From the IMG/VR virus record IMGVR_UViG_3300042880_000450, positions 1-23,069 of that record: a stretch of 23,069 nt of DNA; one strand, 5' to 3'. A model generated the notes under the pieces. The model was not told the origin of the DNA and ran no database searches. It worked only from the letters and a program-made list of their open reading frames with translations. Of this stretch, positions 8,457 through 16,538 are shown one piece after another; the first letter of the stretch is position 1; each line of letters opens with the position of its first letter. The DNA comes from a virus. The translations under genes were made by a program, and so were the position numbers.

Positions 8457-8835
8457 ACTCCAATACGATATCTCTTTCGTATAATTTATCTTTTATCTCA
8501 GATTCGGTTTCACCAAACCTAAAAACCATTCTTTTTGTTATTGAAAAATCAATATCCCCAGTTTCTTTTTCCCACCCAAGAGCTAACACACCATCCATTG
8601 AGTCTATAAGTGAAAAAACATCGGAATCTTGAACCAATTCCAATGTTATCTTTTCATTACTTAATACCCCAACTTTTTTAATGTGTTCAATATCCGGTGG
8701 ACTAGGGTAACCGTTAGCTGGTTTTGATTCCCAGTTGTCACCCCAAACCTCTAAAGTATCCGAGAATATGAATTCATATATATTATCCCCCTTATAGTTT
8801 GGCCCAAGTTTATTTATGTAAATTAAACGATTCAT
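8428..8835 (-). CDS. Conserved-looking phage protein of unknown function, 135 residues
   Basis: A compact acidic protein starting MNRLIYINKLGPNYKGDNIY, followed by EFIFSDTLEVWGDNWESKPA and a Pro-rich NGYPSPPDIEHIKKV. The C-terminal half alternates strands and helices and ends EFEKKMVYEN. I believe similar proteins occur in other large Bacteroidetes phages but cannot name a function. The ATG overlaps the stop of the 474-residue gene as ATGA (8832-8835), indicating translational coupling. Its own end overlaps the next gene. No membrane segment, signal or metal motif is visible. Confidence 0.82.
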   Translation of the reverse strand: MNRLIYINKLGPNYKGDNIYEFIFSDTLEVWGDNWESKPANGYPSPPDIEHIKKVGVLSNEKITLELVQDSDVFSLIDSMDGVLALGWEKETGDIDFSITKRMVFRFGETESEIKDKLYERDIVLEFEKKMVYEN

Positions 8836-10256
8836 AGTACCTTACCGTCTGGGGTTATTTTGTTTTCCTTTAATCCTGTTTTAAATAATAAATTACCTTT
8901 ACTCGTCGACCCAACCAAGAAAGAATTAGGGTTTTTTTCTAAAAACTTTAAAGCCGCTCTTTCCTGTCTAATTGACTCGGAAAGATTAACAATTTTCTCC
9001 TTTGTTTTTGTTACCGATTTAGAATTTGAAATTTTAATTTCGGTTTCGTCAATATGTTTATTAATAACTTTATCAATTATTGATTCATAAATCGATTCAT
9101 ATCTTTCATGTGGATATCTTCTAATTTTTTGTCTAGATCCGTGTTTTGGGTAATCACTACTGTCATAATCATCTTCCTCACCTAATTCACCCATTAGTTC
9201 ATTTGAATATGACCCACCCATGTAATCACTAAAAGCGTCAGCGTACGATTCGTAGGTTTCTGCCATTTCTCCTGACGGTTCAGATACCGGTTCTTCAGGA
9301 CTAGCCATTTCTTCGTCACCAAAATCAATATCTTCTTCATCATCAAAACCCATATCCTCATCATCGTCTTCGTCAGTACCTTCTAACCTAGATATAATCT
9401 CCTCAACATCGTCCTCATCCAAAGCTGATAGATCCAAAGACGATAATATTGAATTAATAATGTATTTAACATCATTTGAGTTCATATCATCTTTAGATAA
9501 GTAAGCTCTAATTTTTTGTGCTGATTTGCCGATTAATTTTTGAATGAGTTTCATGGAGACTTTTCCATCTTTTTTGGGTCCCATATCATCGTCGTATCCA
9601 TCCGAAGAAGATGACGATCCCATATCGTCGTATGTATCAGAAGTGTCTGTTGACCCATCGTCAGATCCCATATCGTCCATTGGTGGAACATCCCCGCCTT
9701 CCATTGGTGGAACATCCCCGCCTTCCATTGGTGGAACATCCCCGCCTTCCATTGGTGGAACATCACCACCCATTGGAGGTACTGATCCTCCTTCCATTGG
9801 TGGTGTAACTGGAGGTGTTACCGGTTCCGGTACTGGTTCTACAACTGGTTCCGGAGTTTCAGTAGATTTTGTCTTTGGTAATTTTAGTTTAAACTTTTTT
9901 TTTTGCTCTGAAAATAGAGAAGTACCTTCGAAATTTTCGTGTAAAGTATTAAATTCCTTAGCCATTAAATTTAATTTTTTAAGTGCTTGAGAATATGAAG
10001 AATAGTATTTTCTATTTTTCATCGGTTCAATATAATCAGATACCGACTCATTAATCGATCTTTTTATAATATATCCTTGTTTTTCTTTAACGATTTCATA
10101 ATGATTTCCGTCAGATAATGATATCTTATATTCTGTTGATTCATTCTCATTAAGTCTTGATGGTCTATTTTCATTGTATCTAGCGATTTCCATAATACGC
10201 TTGATTTTATCCATACCCTCAAGTTTTTCACTTCCAATTGGTCTTAATCCTGACAT
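8832..10256 (-). CDS. Unrecognised acidic, repeat-containing phage protein, 474 residues
   Basis: First gene of a four-gene operon. The N-terminal 110 residues look folded and include ARYNENRPSRLNENEST and KRSINESVSD. Next is a Pro/Glu segment with a tandem PPMEGGDV octapeptide (about four copies), then a Ser/Asp-rich stretch, a helical domain (SMKLIQKLIGKSAQKIRAYL), a long Asp/Glu tract, and a C-terminal basic helix ending with NSFLVGSTSKGNLLFKTGLK. Such alternation of disordered acidic tracts and short helices is common in phage head-core or assembly proteins, but no homology is recognised. Several LxE or IxE sequences (RLNE, SINE, NLSE) could serve as prohead protease sites; this is speculative. 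Confidence 0.82.
   Translation of the reverse strand: MSGLRPIGSEKLEGMDKIKRIMEIARYNENRPSRLNENESTEYKISLSDGNHYEIVKEKQGYIIKRSINESVSDYIEPMKNRKYYSSYSQALKKLNLMAKEFNTLHENFEGTSLFSEQKKKFKLKLPKTKSTETPEPVVEPVPEPVTPPVTPPMEGGSVPPMGGDVPPMEGGDVPPMEGGDVPPMEGGDVPPMDDMGSDDGSTDTSDTYDDMGSSSSSDGYDDDMGPKKDGKVSMKLIQKLIGKSAQKIRAYLSKDDMNSNDVKYIINSILSSLDLSALDEDDVEEIISRLEGTDEDDDEDMGFDDEEDIDFGDEEMASPEEPVSEPSGEMAETYESYADAFSDYMGGSYSNELMGELGEEDDYDSSDYPKHGSRQKIRRYPHERYESIYESIIDKVINKHIDETEIKISNSKSVTKTKEKIVNLSESIRQERAALKFLEKNPNSFLVGSTSKGNLLFKTGLKENKITPDGKVL
9677..9770 (-). repeat. 24-base tandem repeat encoding PPMEGGDV
   Basis: Three perfect 24-base units start at 9677, 9701 and 9725 on the plus strand (ccattggtggaacatccccg plus cctt). 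A degenerate fourth follows, then diverged copies to about 9810. The units are in frame, so copy number can change without breaking the gene. Confidence 0.92.
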
Positions 10257-10288
10257 AGTATATTTTTTTAAATAATTATTTTTTCTTA

Positions 10289-10298
10289 ATAAATATAT
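10289..10298 (-). promoter_or_regulatory. ATATATTTAT motif before the four-gene operon
   Basis: ATATATTTAT on the coding strand, 32 bases before the ATG at 10256, in a 75-base gene-free gap. It is the only recognisable signal at the head of the operon. Confidence 0.5.
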
Positions 10299-10331
10299 CG
10301 ATAATTAGTATTATCTTATTTAAATTATAAA

Positions 10332-11063
10332 TTATTGGTTCATTGATAACCTATCGTCCATTAACCCTATTGACGCGTTATGTAATTTTTCGATATACCC
10401 ATTCCTCCTTAAAATTTTAAACACTAGATTTTCCGTTGAGTACTCTCCGTTTTTCTCCAAACCAGACGTTCTATACTTTTTAAGTTTTTCTTTGTACTTT
10501 GATAGAATCTCTTTCGCTGACTCTAGATCCTCATCACCAATACTGTCAACAACCTCATCAATAATGTTCATCCACTGTTTTGTTTTTTTCTTTAACAATT
10601 TTCTATCAATGTTGACACTTTCTTTTTTTGGTTTATTAGACCAATCGTCAAATAATACTGAATAAACCCCACTACTAAAGTGAGTTGCCGCTTCATCTTG
10701 GACATATAACTCAACCTCATAACCAAATAATTTAATATCGTGTTTTTGGTTAAATAATATTTTTTTTAGATTAAAGAATTTTTCATATAGATCTATTTGT
10801 TTTTCACTGTATTGTGAGAAATTAGCTACAACATGTAAATCAATGTCGGAATATCTGGACCAATTATAGTTTGATAGGGACCCCATTAATACTATGTCAG
10901 TTACTATAATATCTACATCTAAAAACTCAATAAATTGGTAAGATATTTCCAATAATTTGTCCCTAACGTCACGTTTCATTTTAACACTACCATCAGACTT
11001 CTCCCAAATTTTAGGGTTTAGTGATGTCTTGGGTATGAAACTACGTAATACTCTGTTATCCAT
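10332..11063 (-). CDS. Nucleotidyltransferase of the pol-beta fold
   Basis: A 243-residue protein with the minimal nucleotidyltransferase signature. MGSLSNYNWSRYSDIDLHVV contains the GS (61-62) and the D-x-D pair (D73, D75), and YEVELYVQD offers the third acidic residue (E118). These residues coordinate two metal ions for transfer of a nucleotide to an acceptor. The C-terminal half is helical and Lys-rich (LKKKTKQWMNIIDEVVDSI) and may bind the substrate. Related proteins modify RNA ends, proteins or small molecules; the substrate cannot be told here. No antitoxin-like partner is adjacent. The upstream neighbour, a KTSC protein, is 40 bases away on the same strand, so co-transcription is likely. 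Confidence 0.85.
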   Translation of the reverse strand: MDNRVLRSFIPKTSLNPKIWEKSDGSVKMKRDVRDKLLEISYQFIEFLDVDIIVTDIVLMGSLSNYNWSRYSDIDLHVVANFSQYSEKQIDLYEKFFNLKKILFNQKHDIKLFGYEVELYVQDEAATHFSSGVYSVLFDDWSNKPKKESVNIDRKLLKKKTKQWMNIIDEVVDSIGDEDLESAKEILSKYKEKLKKYRTSGLEKNGEYSTENLVFKILRRNGYIEKLHNASIGLMDDRLSMNQ

Positions 11064-11103
11064 TTTATTTGTTAATTCAATGATAAATAGTTTACTATTT
11101 AAT

Positions 11104-11349
11104 TTAGATCAATTTTTGATATTTAAATGTTTTAGATATTTTACTATTAAAGAAAGATCCCTGTGATGGTGACATTCTAAATTGAGTATATAATTGATGG
11201 GGTACATCCGAATATTGGTATTTAACCCCACCCTTAAATTCAACAACCAACACCTTACTTTCAGTGTCATACTCTGTTTTAACTAAATTACTGGAATTAA
11301 TTTCATTTATAATTTTAGTTCCTTTTATTTCTTCTTTTGTTATTGCCAT
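11104..11349 (-). CDS. KTSC-domain small protein
   Basis: An 81-residue protein. Its middle and end (YDTESKVLVVEFKGGVKYQY, SDVPHQLY, then SQGSFFNSKISKTFKYQKL) match the KTSC domain: a strand pair with L-x-V-x-F-x-x-G-x-x-Y-x-Y, V-P, then a G-x-[FY]-[FY]-N-x-x-I segment. The domain occurs alone or fused to other proteins in bacteria and phages. Nucleic-acid binding has been suggested for it, but its role is not established. The gene is divergent from clpC, with 85 bases between them, and probably shares a transcript with the nucleotidyltransferase downstream. Confidence 0.85.
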   Translation of the reverse strand: MAITKEEIKGTKIINEINSSNLVKTEYDTESKVLVVEFKGGVKYQYSDVPHQLYTQFRMSPSQGSFFNSKISKTFKYQKLI

Positions 11350-11365
11350 AATATCACATTTATAA

Positions 11366-11374
11366 ATAAATATC
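11366..11374 (-). promoter_or_regulatory. ATATTTAT motif before the KTSC gene
   Basis: GATATTTAT on the coding strand, 16 bases before the ATG at 11349, in the divergent gap shared with clpC. No clear plus-strand promoter for clpC was found in the same gap. Confidence 0.5.
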
Positions 11375-11434
11375 TAATTAAAAACAATATGTACTTTTAG
11401 TCTTTTGTTTATTAAATTTATAAAAAATAATGTT

Positions 11435-13492
11435 ATGATTGAATACGTAGATGATGGTGACAAGAACAAAAAGAAATCAGAGAGTGGGACCCCAGTTCTA
11501 GACAACTTTAGTAAGGATTTAATAAAACTAGCTGAACAAGGTAAGTTAGATCCGGTAATTGGACGACAAAGTGAAATTTTTAGAATAGCTCAAATCCTAT
11601 CCAGAAGAAAGAAAAATAACCCAATTATTATTGGTGAACCTGGAGCTGGTAAAACAGCGATTGTTGAGGGGTTAGCTATGATGATTCACAACGGGGAATG
11701 TCCTAAAAATTTAATGGATAAGAGAATTGTTTCCCTGGATATTAACTCAATTGTCGCTGGTACAAAATATCGTGGACAATTTGAGGAAAGAATGAAGGTT
11801 ATTATTGAGGAATTACAAAACACAACCAATATCATTCTTTTTATTGATGAAATCCACACAATGGTTGGTGCTGGGAATAGTTCCGGATCCCTGGACGCTT
11901 CAAACATATTTAAACCAGCGTTATCAAGGGGGGAGATTCAATGTATTGGAGCTACAACCCTAGATGAATACCGAAAACATTTTGAAAAAGACGGTGCTCT
12001 GGAGAGAAGATTCCAAAAAGTTATTGTTGACCCTTCATCAAAAGACGAAACCTTTGAAATTTTAAAGAGGAGTAAGTCAAAATATGAAGAACACCACAAA
12101 GTACATTATTCCGATGAATCACTTTGGTTGTGTGTTGAGTTAGCTGATAGGTATATCACTGATCGTGAGTTCCCGGATAAAGCTTTTGACATCCTGGATG
12201 AGGTTGGGTCAAGAATGCAGATAGATATTAAATTACCAGAGGTAATTGAAAAACTAAAACAGGAAGCTCAGGACATTAAAAAGGAAAAAGTTGATGTGAT
12301 TAAAAAACAAAATTACGAACAAGCTGCTGAACTTAGGGATCGTGAAAGAAGTGTGGTGTTAAAACTAGAAGATGAAAAGAAAAAATTTGAACTTGAGTTA
12401 TTAAGTAGTAAAAGAGGTATTCCAGAAGATTTAATTTATGAGGTTGTGTCGAATATGACTAAAATTCCTGTAAGTAAGTTGAATGTGGATGAGAAAAATT
12501 CATTGATCAGTTTGGAGTCCTCATTAAATCTAAAGGTCATCGGACAAGAGGAAGCTGTATCTAAAATATCAAAATCTATCCGTAGAAACCGTATCGGGAT
12601 TAAAGATCCAAATAGACCTATCGGTTCATTTATATTCTTAGGTTCTACTGGTGTTGGTAAAACATTTTTAGCTAAACAATTAGCTAAAGAAATATTTGGT
12701 AGTGAGGATAGTTTAATTCGTGTTGACATGTCCGAATACCAGGAAAAACACACAATTTCAAGGTTGATTGGATCACCCCCAGGATACGTTGGTCACGAAG
12801 AAGGTGGACAATTAACCGAACAAGTTAAAAACAAACCATATTCTGTGATATTATTTGATGAGATTGAAAAGGCTAATAAAGACATATTTTCAACATTATT
12901 ACAGATGTTGGATGATGGTCATATAACAGATAGTTTAGGTAGAAAGATTAACTTTAAAAATTGTTTAATCATCATGACATCAAATATCGGTGTTAAAAAA
13001 TTACAAGATTTTGGTACCGGTGTAGGGTTTAAAAGTAATATTAGTGAAACAATTCAGGAAGAACACAAACGTGACGTATTAAAGAAGGAATTGAGTAAGT
13101 TTTTCGCTCCCGAGTTTTTAAATAGGATTGACGATGTAATTATATTCAACTCACTTAAAAAAGATCATGTTGATAAAATTGTAAAACTGGAAATTGATAA
13201 GTTAATCGAGAGACTAAAGTCCATGAAATACAATTTTACGTATGAGAATTCTGTTACTGAGAAAATATCTGAGGTTGGGTTTGATGAGCAATTCGGTGCT
13301 AGACCAATTAAACGAGCTATTCAGGATAAGATTGAGGATCTAATATCTGAGAAGATATTAACTGGTGACGTTACTGAGGATAGAGAGTATATGTTGTTTG
13401 TCAAAAAAGAAAACGATGAATTGGTAATTGATTTGGAAGAAAGATCAAAACCGGAACCAAAAAAACGTGGTAGAAAGAAAAAGGAGGATTAA
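11435..13492 (+). CDS. clpC: ClpC-like double AAA+ unfoldase lacking the N-domain
   Basis: The protein has 685 residues from the ATG at 11435; an in-frame TTG at 11405 would add ten. It contains two AAA+ modules. D1 has Walker A GEPGAGKT (67-74), pore loop KYRG (111-114) and Walker B LFIDE (135-139). D2 has Walker A GSTGVGKT (403-410), pore loop GYVG (450-453), Walker B LFDE (473-476) and sensor-2 GARP (621-624). A short linker with a UVR-like KKQNYEQAAELRDRE (290-304) separates them, as in ClpC and unlike the long ClpB middle domain. FGTGVGF (526-532) supplies the VGF tripeptide that docks on ClpP. The usual N-terminal adaptor domain of about 145 residues is missing. A Lys/Arg-rich tail closes the protein. 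It likely feeds substrates to host ClpP; no clpP gene is in the window. Confidence 0.93.
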   Translation: MIEYVDDGDKNKKKSESGTPVLDNFSKDLIKLAEQGKLDPVIGRQSEIFRIAQILSRRKKNNPIIIGEPGAGKTAIVEGLAMMIHNGECPKNLMDKRIVSLDINSIVAGTKYRGQFEERMKVIIEELQNTTNIILFIDEIHTMVGAGNSSGSLDASNIFKPALSRGEIQCIGATTLDEYRKHFEKDGALERRFQKVIVDPSSKDETFEILKRSKSKYEEHHKVHYSDESLWLCVELADRYITDREFPDKAFDILDEVGSRMQIDIKLPEVIEKLKQEAQDIKKEKVDVIKKQNYEQAAELRDRERSVVLKLEDEKKKFELELLSSKRGIPEDLIYEVVSNMTKIPVSKLNVDEKNSLISLESSLNLKVIGQEEAVSKISKSIRRNRIGIKDPNRPIGSFIFLGSTGVGKTFLAKQLAKEIFGSEDSLIRVDMSEYQEKHTISRLIGSPPGYVGHEEGGQLTEQVKNKPYSVILFDEIEKANKDIFSTLLQMLDDGHITDSLGRKINFKNCLIIMTSNIGVKKLQDFGTGVGFKSNISETIQEEHKRDVLKKELSKFFAPEFLNRIDDVIIFNSLKKDHVDKIVKLEIDKLIERLKSMKYNFTYENSVTEKISEVGFDEQFGARPIKRAIQDKIEDLISEKILTGDVTEDREYMLFVKKENDELVIDLEERSKPEPKKRGRKKKED

Positions 13493-13507
13493 TAACCCTC
13501 CTTTTTT
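13481..13507. terminator. Bidirectional intrinsic terminator between clpC and the peptidase gene
   Basis: AAGGAGG and CCTCCTT form a stem around a 9-base loop that contains the clpC stop codon. T-rich runs follow on both strands, so it can end both convergent transcripts. The AAGGAGG is part of the stem and not a ribosome site. Confidence 0.82.
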
Positions 13508-13509
13508 AT

Positions 13510-14292
13510 TTAGTACTTTTCGTAACCAAGTTCATCTATCATTAACTGACCAACTTTAATACCATTATATGTGTCCTCTACAACCACGTATTCGTTCCTT
13601 GTGTGATAATTATAATACCCAATTGATATATTGAAACATTGAATGCCAAACATCGTTCTAATGGGATATATATCGGTATATGGATGTTTGTGATATTTGG
13701 TATCCGATGGGAAATGTTCAGTAATTAGTCTACCCCCAACCTCAAAGAATTTACTATCACGGTCAAACATACTAATATTCATCAAAAACTCTGAAATCAT
13801 ATTGTTTTCCGGAGCGTCAAATTGAATTGAGTATCCGACATTATCAAAGAATCCCGGATCAGCTTTGAAAGACCCTTTACACCCAGTCTCCTCAGATACG
13901 AAGAAAGCCGCTTTTACATTTGGTAGTCCTTTTAGTAATTCAAGACAAGCGTAAACACCACATTTGTCATCACCCCCAATCCCAGTTGGGTTCCCGTCAT
14001 CATTATACGCTTTCAGGGACAATTTAACATTACCCTGTGCGTCCGGTAACATCTCCTCAACAACGTTTATAGACTCAATGTTATGTACGGTGTCTGTGTG
14101 GGATATTACACATGGGAAAAAACTAACCTCATCAGTTTTTTTTGTAGCGTAAATATTGTGAAACTCATCGACATAAAATGGTATATTGTTTTCGGTTAAC
14201 CAATCACAAATAAATTTAACCATTTTTTCTTCCTGGTACGTTTTTGTTGGTACCGATAGAACGTCTTTTAATAGTTGGTAGTTTCTTTCCAT
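13510..14292 (-). CDS. M20-type metallopeptidase (peptidase T-like)
   Basis: A 260-residue zinc peptidase of the M20/M28/M42 fold. Metal-ligand and catalytic motifs are in order: SHTDTVH (H65, D67), GIGGDDKCGVYACLELL (D108/D109), SEETGCKGS (E134, E135), QFDAP (D159) and YHTRNEYV (H230). These resemble peptidase T and related di- or tripeptidases, which hydrolyse short peptides in the cytoplasm; no signal peptide is present. The protein is shorter than bacterial PepT (about 400), because the lid or dimerisation domain is small or missing. It converges on clpC across a shared terminator. A host-type promoter ends only 4 bases before the ATG, so the mRNA from it may be leaderless. Function as a protein-recycling enzyme is inference. 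Confidence 0.87.
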   Translation of the reverse strand: MERNYQLLKDVLSVPTKTYQEEKMVKFICDWLTENNIPFYVDEFHNIYATKKTDEVSFFPCVISHTDTVHNIESINVVEEMLPDAQGNVKLSLKAYNDDGNPTGIGGDDKCGVYACLELLKGLPNVKAAFFVSEETGCKGSFKADPGFFDNVGYSIQFDAPENNMISEFLMNISMFDRDSKFFEVGGRLITEHFPSDTKYHKHPYTDIYPIRTMFGIQCFNISIGYYNYHTRNEYVVVEDTYNGIKVGQLMIDELGYEKY

Positions 14293-14296
14293 ACAA

Positions 14297-14328
14297 CAAA
14301 TGTATGGGTTTTATATTTAATTACCAAA
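14297..14328 (-). promoter_or_regulatory. Host-type promoter before the peptidase gene
   Basis: The coding strand shows TTTG (14328-14325), 20 bases, then TACATTTG (14304-14297), a full match to the Bacteroidetes -33/-7 pattern TTTG-N19/20-TAnnTTTG. The ATG begins 4 bases after the -7 element. Confidence 0.65.
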
Positions 14329-15042
14329 TTAATTTAATATATATGTTTTTTTAAATCCGGACCAATCTATGTGATAATCATACATTTCTAGATCTATTGT
14401 GGTCATATTACGTTTTACTATAAACATACCAACAGAACCGTCACCCAGATACCAATTCCTGGTAAAATATCTAGTCACAAGACTACCGAATTTATTTTGA
14501 CCAATTGATCTAACATCACCTGGAAGAATATTATCACCCTTAACATAACCAAAATCAAATTCATAATCATTTTCACGACCCCAGAAATTTAATTTAAAAT
14601 ATTCCGAGTCATTCTCAATTAACACCTCTAAAAATTCTTTCGGTGTTTTAAATTTCTCAACTTCCCGACCACCATCATTGTATGAAGCTTTTGTCTTTAA
14701 CTCTAATTTTTTTTCTTTTGGGTGAATAAAAAATACAACTTCATTATACGAGTAATTTGAGTAGTCGTCACCACCTAACGCACTTTTTGGTTCACTCTCA
14801 ATATACTTAATTCTATCCCCATTTGTCATTAAAGTTATATCAATCAAAAATTGTTTAAGGTTATTTGGTAATTTAAGACTTTTAGATTCCATTCGTTGTC
14901 CCTTTTCATTCAGACCATAAACAAATCTCTCAACATCATCTATTTGTGGACCATCCATAAAGATTGTAAAAGTTGACACATCCCCTAGTGAACGACAAAA
15001 TATAAATAAACCGTTTAATAAATGTCTTTCATTATTTTCCAT
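14329..15042 (-). CDS. Unrecognised phage protein, 237 residues
   Basis: No family is recognised. The protein starts MENNERHLLNGLFIFCRSLG. It is rich in aromatic residues and acidic-basic pairs, with many likely beta strands (YNEVVFFIHPKEKKLELKTK, FKLNFWGRENDYEFDFGYV) and a C-terminal strand-rich part (VGMFIVKRNMTTIDLEMYDY). No signal peptide, membrane segment or catalytic motif is apparent. Its first codons overlap the end of the 469-residue gene by 28 bases, so the two are one transcriptional unit and probably translationally coupled. The stop codon abuts the -33 element of the peptidase promoter. Confidence 0.78.
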   Translation of the reverse strand: MENNERHLLNGLFIFCRSLGDVSTFTIFMDGPQIDDVERFVYGLNEKGQRMESKSLKLPNNLKQFLIDITLMTNGDRIKYIESEPKSALGGDDYSNYSYNEVVFFIHPKEKKLELKTKASYNDGGREVEKFKTPKEFLEVLIENDSEYFKLNFWGRENDYEFDFGYVKGDNILPGDVRSIGQNKFGSLVTRYFTRNWYLGDGSVGMFIVKRNMTTIDLEMYDYHIDWSGFKKTYILN

Positions 15043-16424
15043 AGCTTTAATCTATTTTCATTAAACAGTTCATAATTATACAGGAATGAATTTAATTCAT
15101 CCATTGATAATTTACGATATTCCGGATCCCTTTCCCCAGTATCAATCGCGATTGTAGCTTTATTTGTGGATCTATCAAGATCCGTAATTACGAATTTTTT
15201 ATTCTCACTTTTTGGTATAGTCATTACGGTACCAAATCCACCGAGTTTTTGAATATAATCCAAATAATTACTATATTCCTCAAAATTCATAAACTCAAAT
15301 TCCTCATTCTCTTGAATACCATCTATAATATCGTCAAAAATATTTGATATCTGATCATTTAACTTTTCATAATCAAAATCATCACAACCAAGACTATATT
15401 CTAATTCAGACCAATCACCCCTATTATTCTTATCATACTTATCAATCAATTTTGTTAATAGGTCTTTTACTGTCCCACCAATAACATTTAATTGTTTAAA
15501 CCATGTTAATAACACAGAAATATTAACTTCATATTTGTAAGAGTGATTTACCTCCTTAATCCCAAATTTCATAAACGGATTTTCAAATTCAGAATTGATA
15601 GACTCCCTAACATTGTCCTCAACACAATTTTGATAGTCCTGAGCGTAATCAGTCAAGAAATCATCTGAATAACGACTAAAAAATTGATCAAATACTTTAA
15701 CTTTTTCCTGTGTTGTTTTATTAACTGATCTTGGTGATACCAGTGAGATTACCTCATCAAATTTTTTCTTATTCTCATCATTTAATGTATAATTAACGAA
15801 ATCACCATCCTCCCACTGTTGGTTAAACCAATACACATCGGTATCACGGTAAGCGTATGGATTATTAGCGTCTTTGTAGTAATATCTATCCTCATTATCA
15901 ATATTAAATACGTCTAGAAAATCATCCTGTTCCTCAAATTTAATTGTTATACTACTAGATGATGGTCTATCCTCATTGTAATTAACAACATCAATTAATG
16001 GATCAACATCATCTCTCCAACTAGGTTGTACTTTACCAGACATAATAGACTTTAAATATTCAAACGTAGTACCACCCTTGAATATTTTATTAATATCTTC
16101 TTTTAACTGGGGATATTTTGAGATCACGTCCCTAACATCGGTAGCTTCTGATGACTTAAACCCATCTGTTACATTTAATATCTTTGTCCCATCCTCATAT
16201 TCTTTAAACATGAATATCTCAGATTCCGGATCCTTACCAACAATAAAATAAATGTCCTCACTAAACACCCCAAACTCACTACTCACGTTAGTTAGATCTT
16301 CCGTGTTAAAATCTGGTAATAGATACTTGAGACCTTTTTTTGTCATTACATCAATTAATTTAACACTATCATCCTCATAGATAACGTCCAGGTCTTCTTC
16401 GTATGGATTATAATTTTCTCCCAT
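15015..16424 (-). CDS. Unrecognised phage protein, 469 residues
   Basis: A long acidic protein without recognised domains. The N-terminus (NPYEEDLDVIYEDDSVKLID, then MTKKGLKYLLPDF) looks like a small beta domain. The middle is rich in Asp, Asn and Tyr, with a Ser run (RPSSSSITIKFEEQDDF). The C-terminal part (MTIPKSENKKFVITDLDRST) again looks strand-rich and resembles the N-terminal domain in style, perhaps an internal duplication. The sequence has two cysteines and no membrane segment. The gene heads a two-gene unit with the 237-residue gene. It is divergent from the tmRNA, with 114 bases between them that hold an ATATATTTAT motif for this gene and a host-type promoter for the tmRNA. Confidence 0.8.
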   Translation of the reverse strand: MGENYNPYEEDLDVIYEDDSVKLIDVMTKKGLKYLLPDFNTEDLTNVSSEFGVFSEDIYFIVGKDPESEIFMFKEYEDGTKILNVTDGFKSSEATDVRDVISKYPQLKEDINKIFKGGTTFEYLKSIMSGKVQPSWRDDVDPLIDVVNYNEDRPSSSSITIKFEEQDDFLDVFNIDNEDRYYYKDANNPYAYRDTDVYWFNQQWEDGDFVNYTLNDENKKKFDEVISLVSPRSVNKTTQEKVKVFDQFFSRYSDDFLTDYAQDYQNCVEDNVRESINSEFENPFMKFGIKEVNHSYKYEVNISVLLTWFKQLNVIGGTVKDLLTKLIDKYDKNNRGDWSELEYSLGCDDFDYEKLNDQISNIFDDIIDGIQENEEFEFMNFEEYSNYLDYIQKLGGFGTVMTIPKSENKKFVITDLDRSTNKATIAIDTGERDPEYRKLSMDELNSFLYNYELFNENRLKLWKIMKDIY

Positions 16425-16470
16425 TATATAATAAAATACTTTTTTTACTAATTTTAACTTGTTATATAAG

Positions 16471-16480
16471 ATAAATATAT
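16471..16480 (-). promoter_or_regulatory. ATATATTTAT motif before the 469-residue gene
   Basis: ATATATTTAT on the coding strand, 46 bases before the ATG at 16424. This is the longest spacing among the copies. It lies back to back with the tmRNA promoter. Confidence 0.45.
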
Positions 16481-16486
16481 TTATAC

Positions 16487-16517
16487 TTGTATATATGTAG
16501 GAATATACGTATATTTG
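16487..16517 (+). promoter_or_regulatory. Host-type promoter of the tmRNA
   Basis: TTG at 16487-16489, 20 bases, then TATATTTG at 16510-16517, matching the Bacteroidetes TTG-N20-TAnnTTTG pattern. It predicts a start near 16522-16525 and a leader of about 15 bases, which RNase P would remove to give the mature 5' end at 16539. Confidence 0.7.
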
Positions 16518-16538
16518 TATATAGTTCTTTGATAATAT

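Noticed and set aside
9677-9770. CRISPR-like short repeats
   Set aside because: The units are directly tandem without spacers and encode an octapeptide in frame.
9544-9990. Plus-strand frame of 148 codons rich in Pro, Ser and Gly
   Set aside because: Shadow of the in-frame repeat region of the minus-strand 474-residue gene.
11405-11434. TTG at 11405 as the clpC start
   Set aside because: The ATG at 11435 gives a normal charged start, and the ten extra residues are hydrophobic and unlike ClpC; no ribosome site favours TTG.
13481-13487. AAGGAGG as a Shine-Dalgarno sequence
   Set aside because: It lies at the end of clpC with no start codon after it and pairs perfectly with CCTCCTT as a terminator stem.
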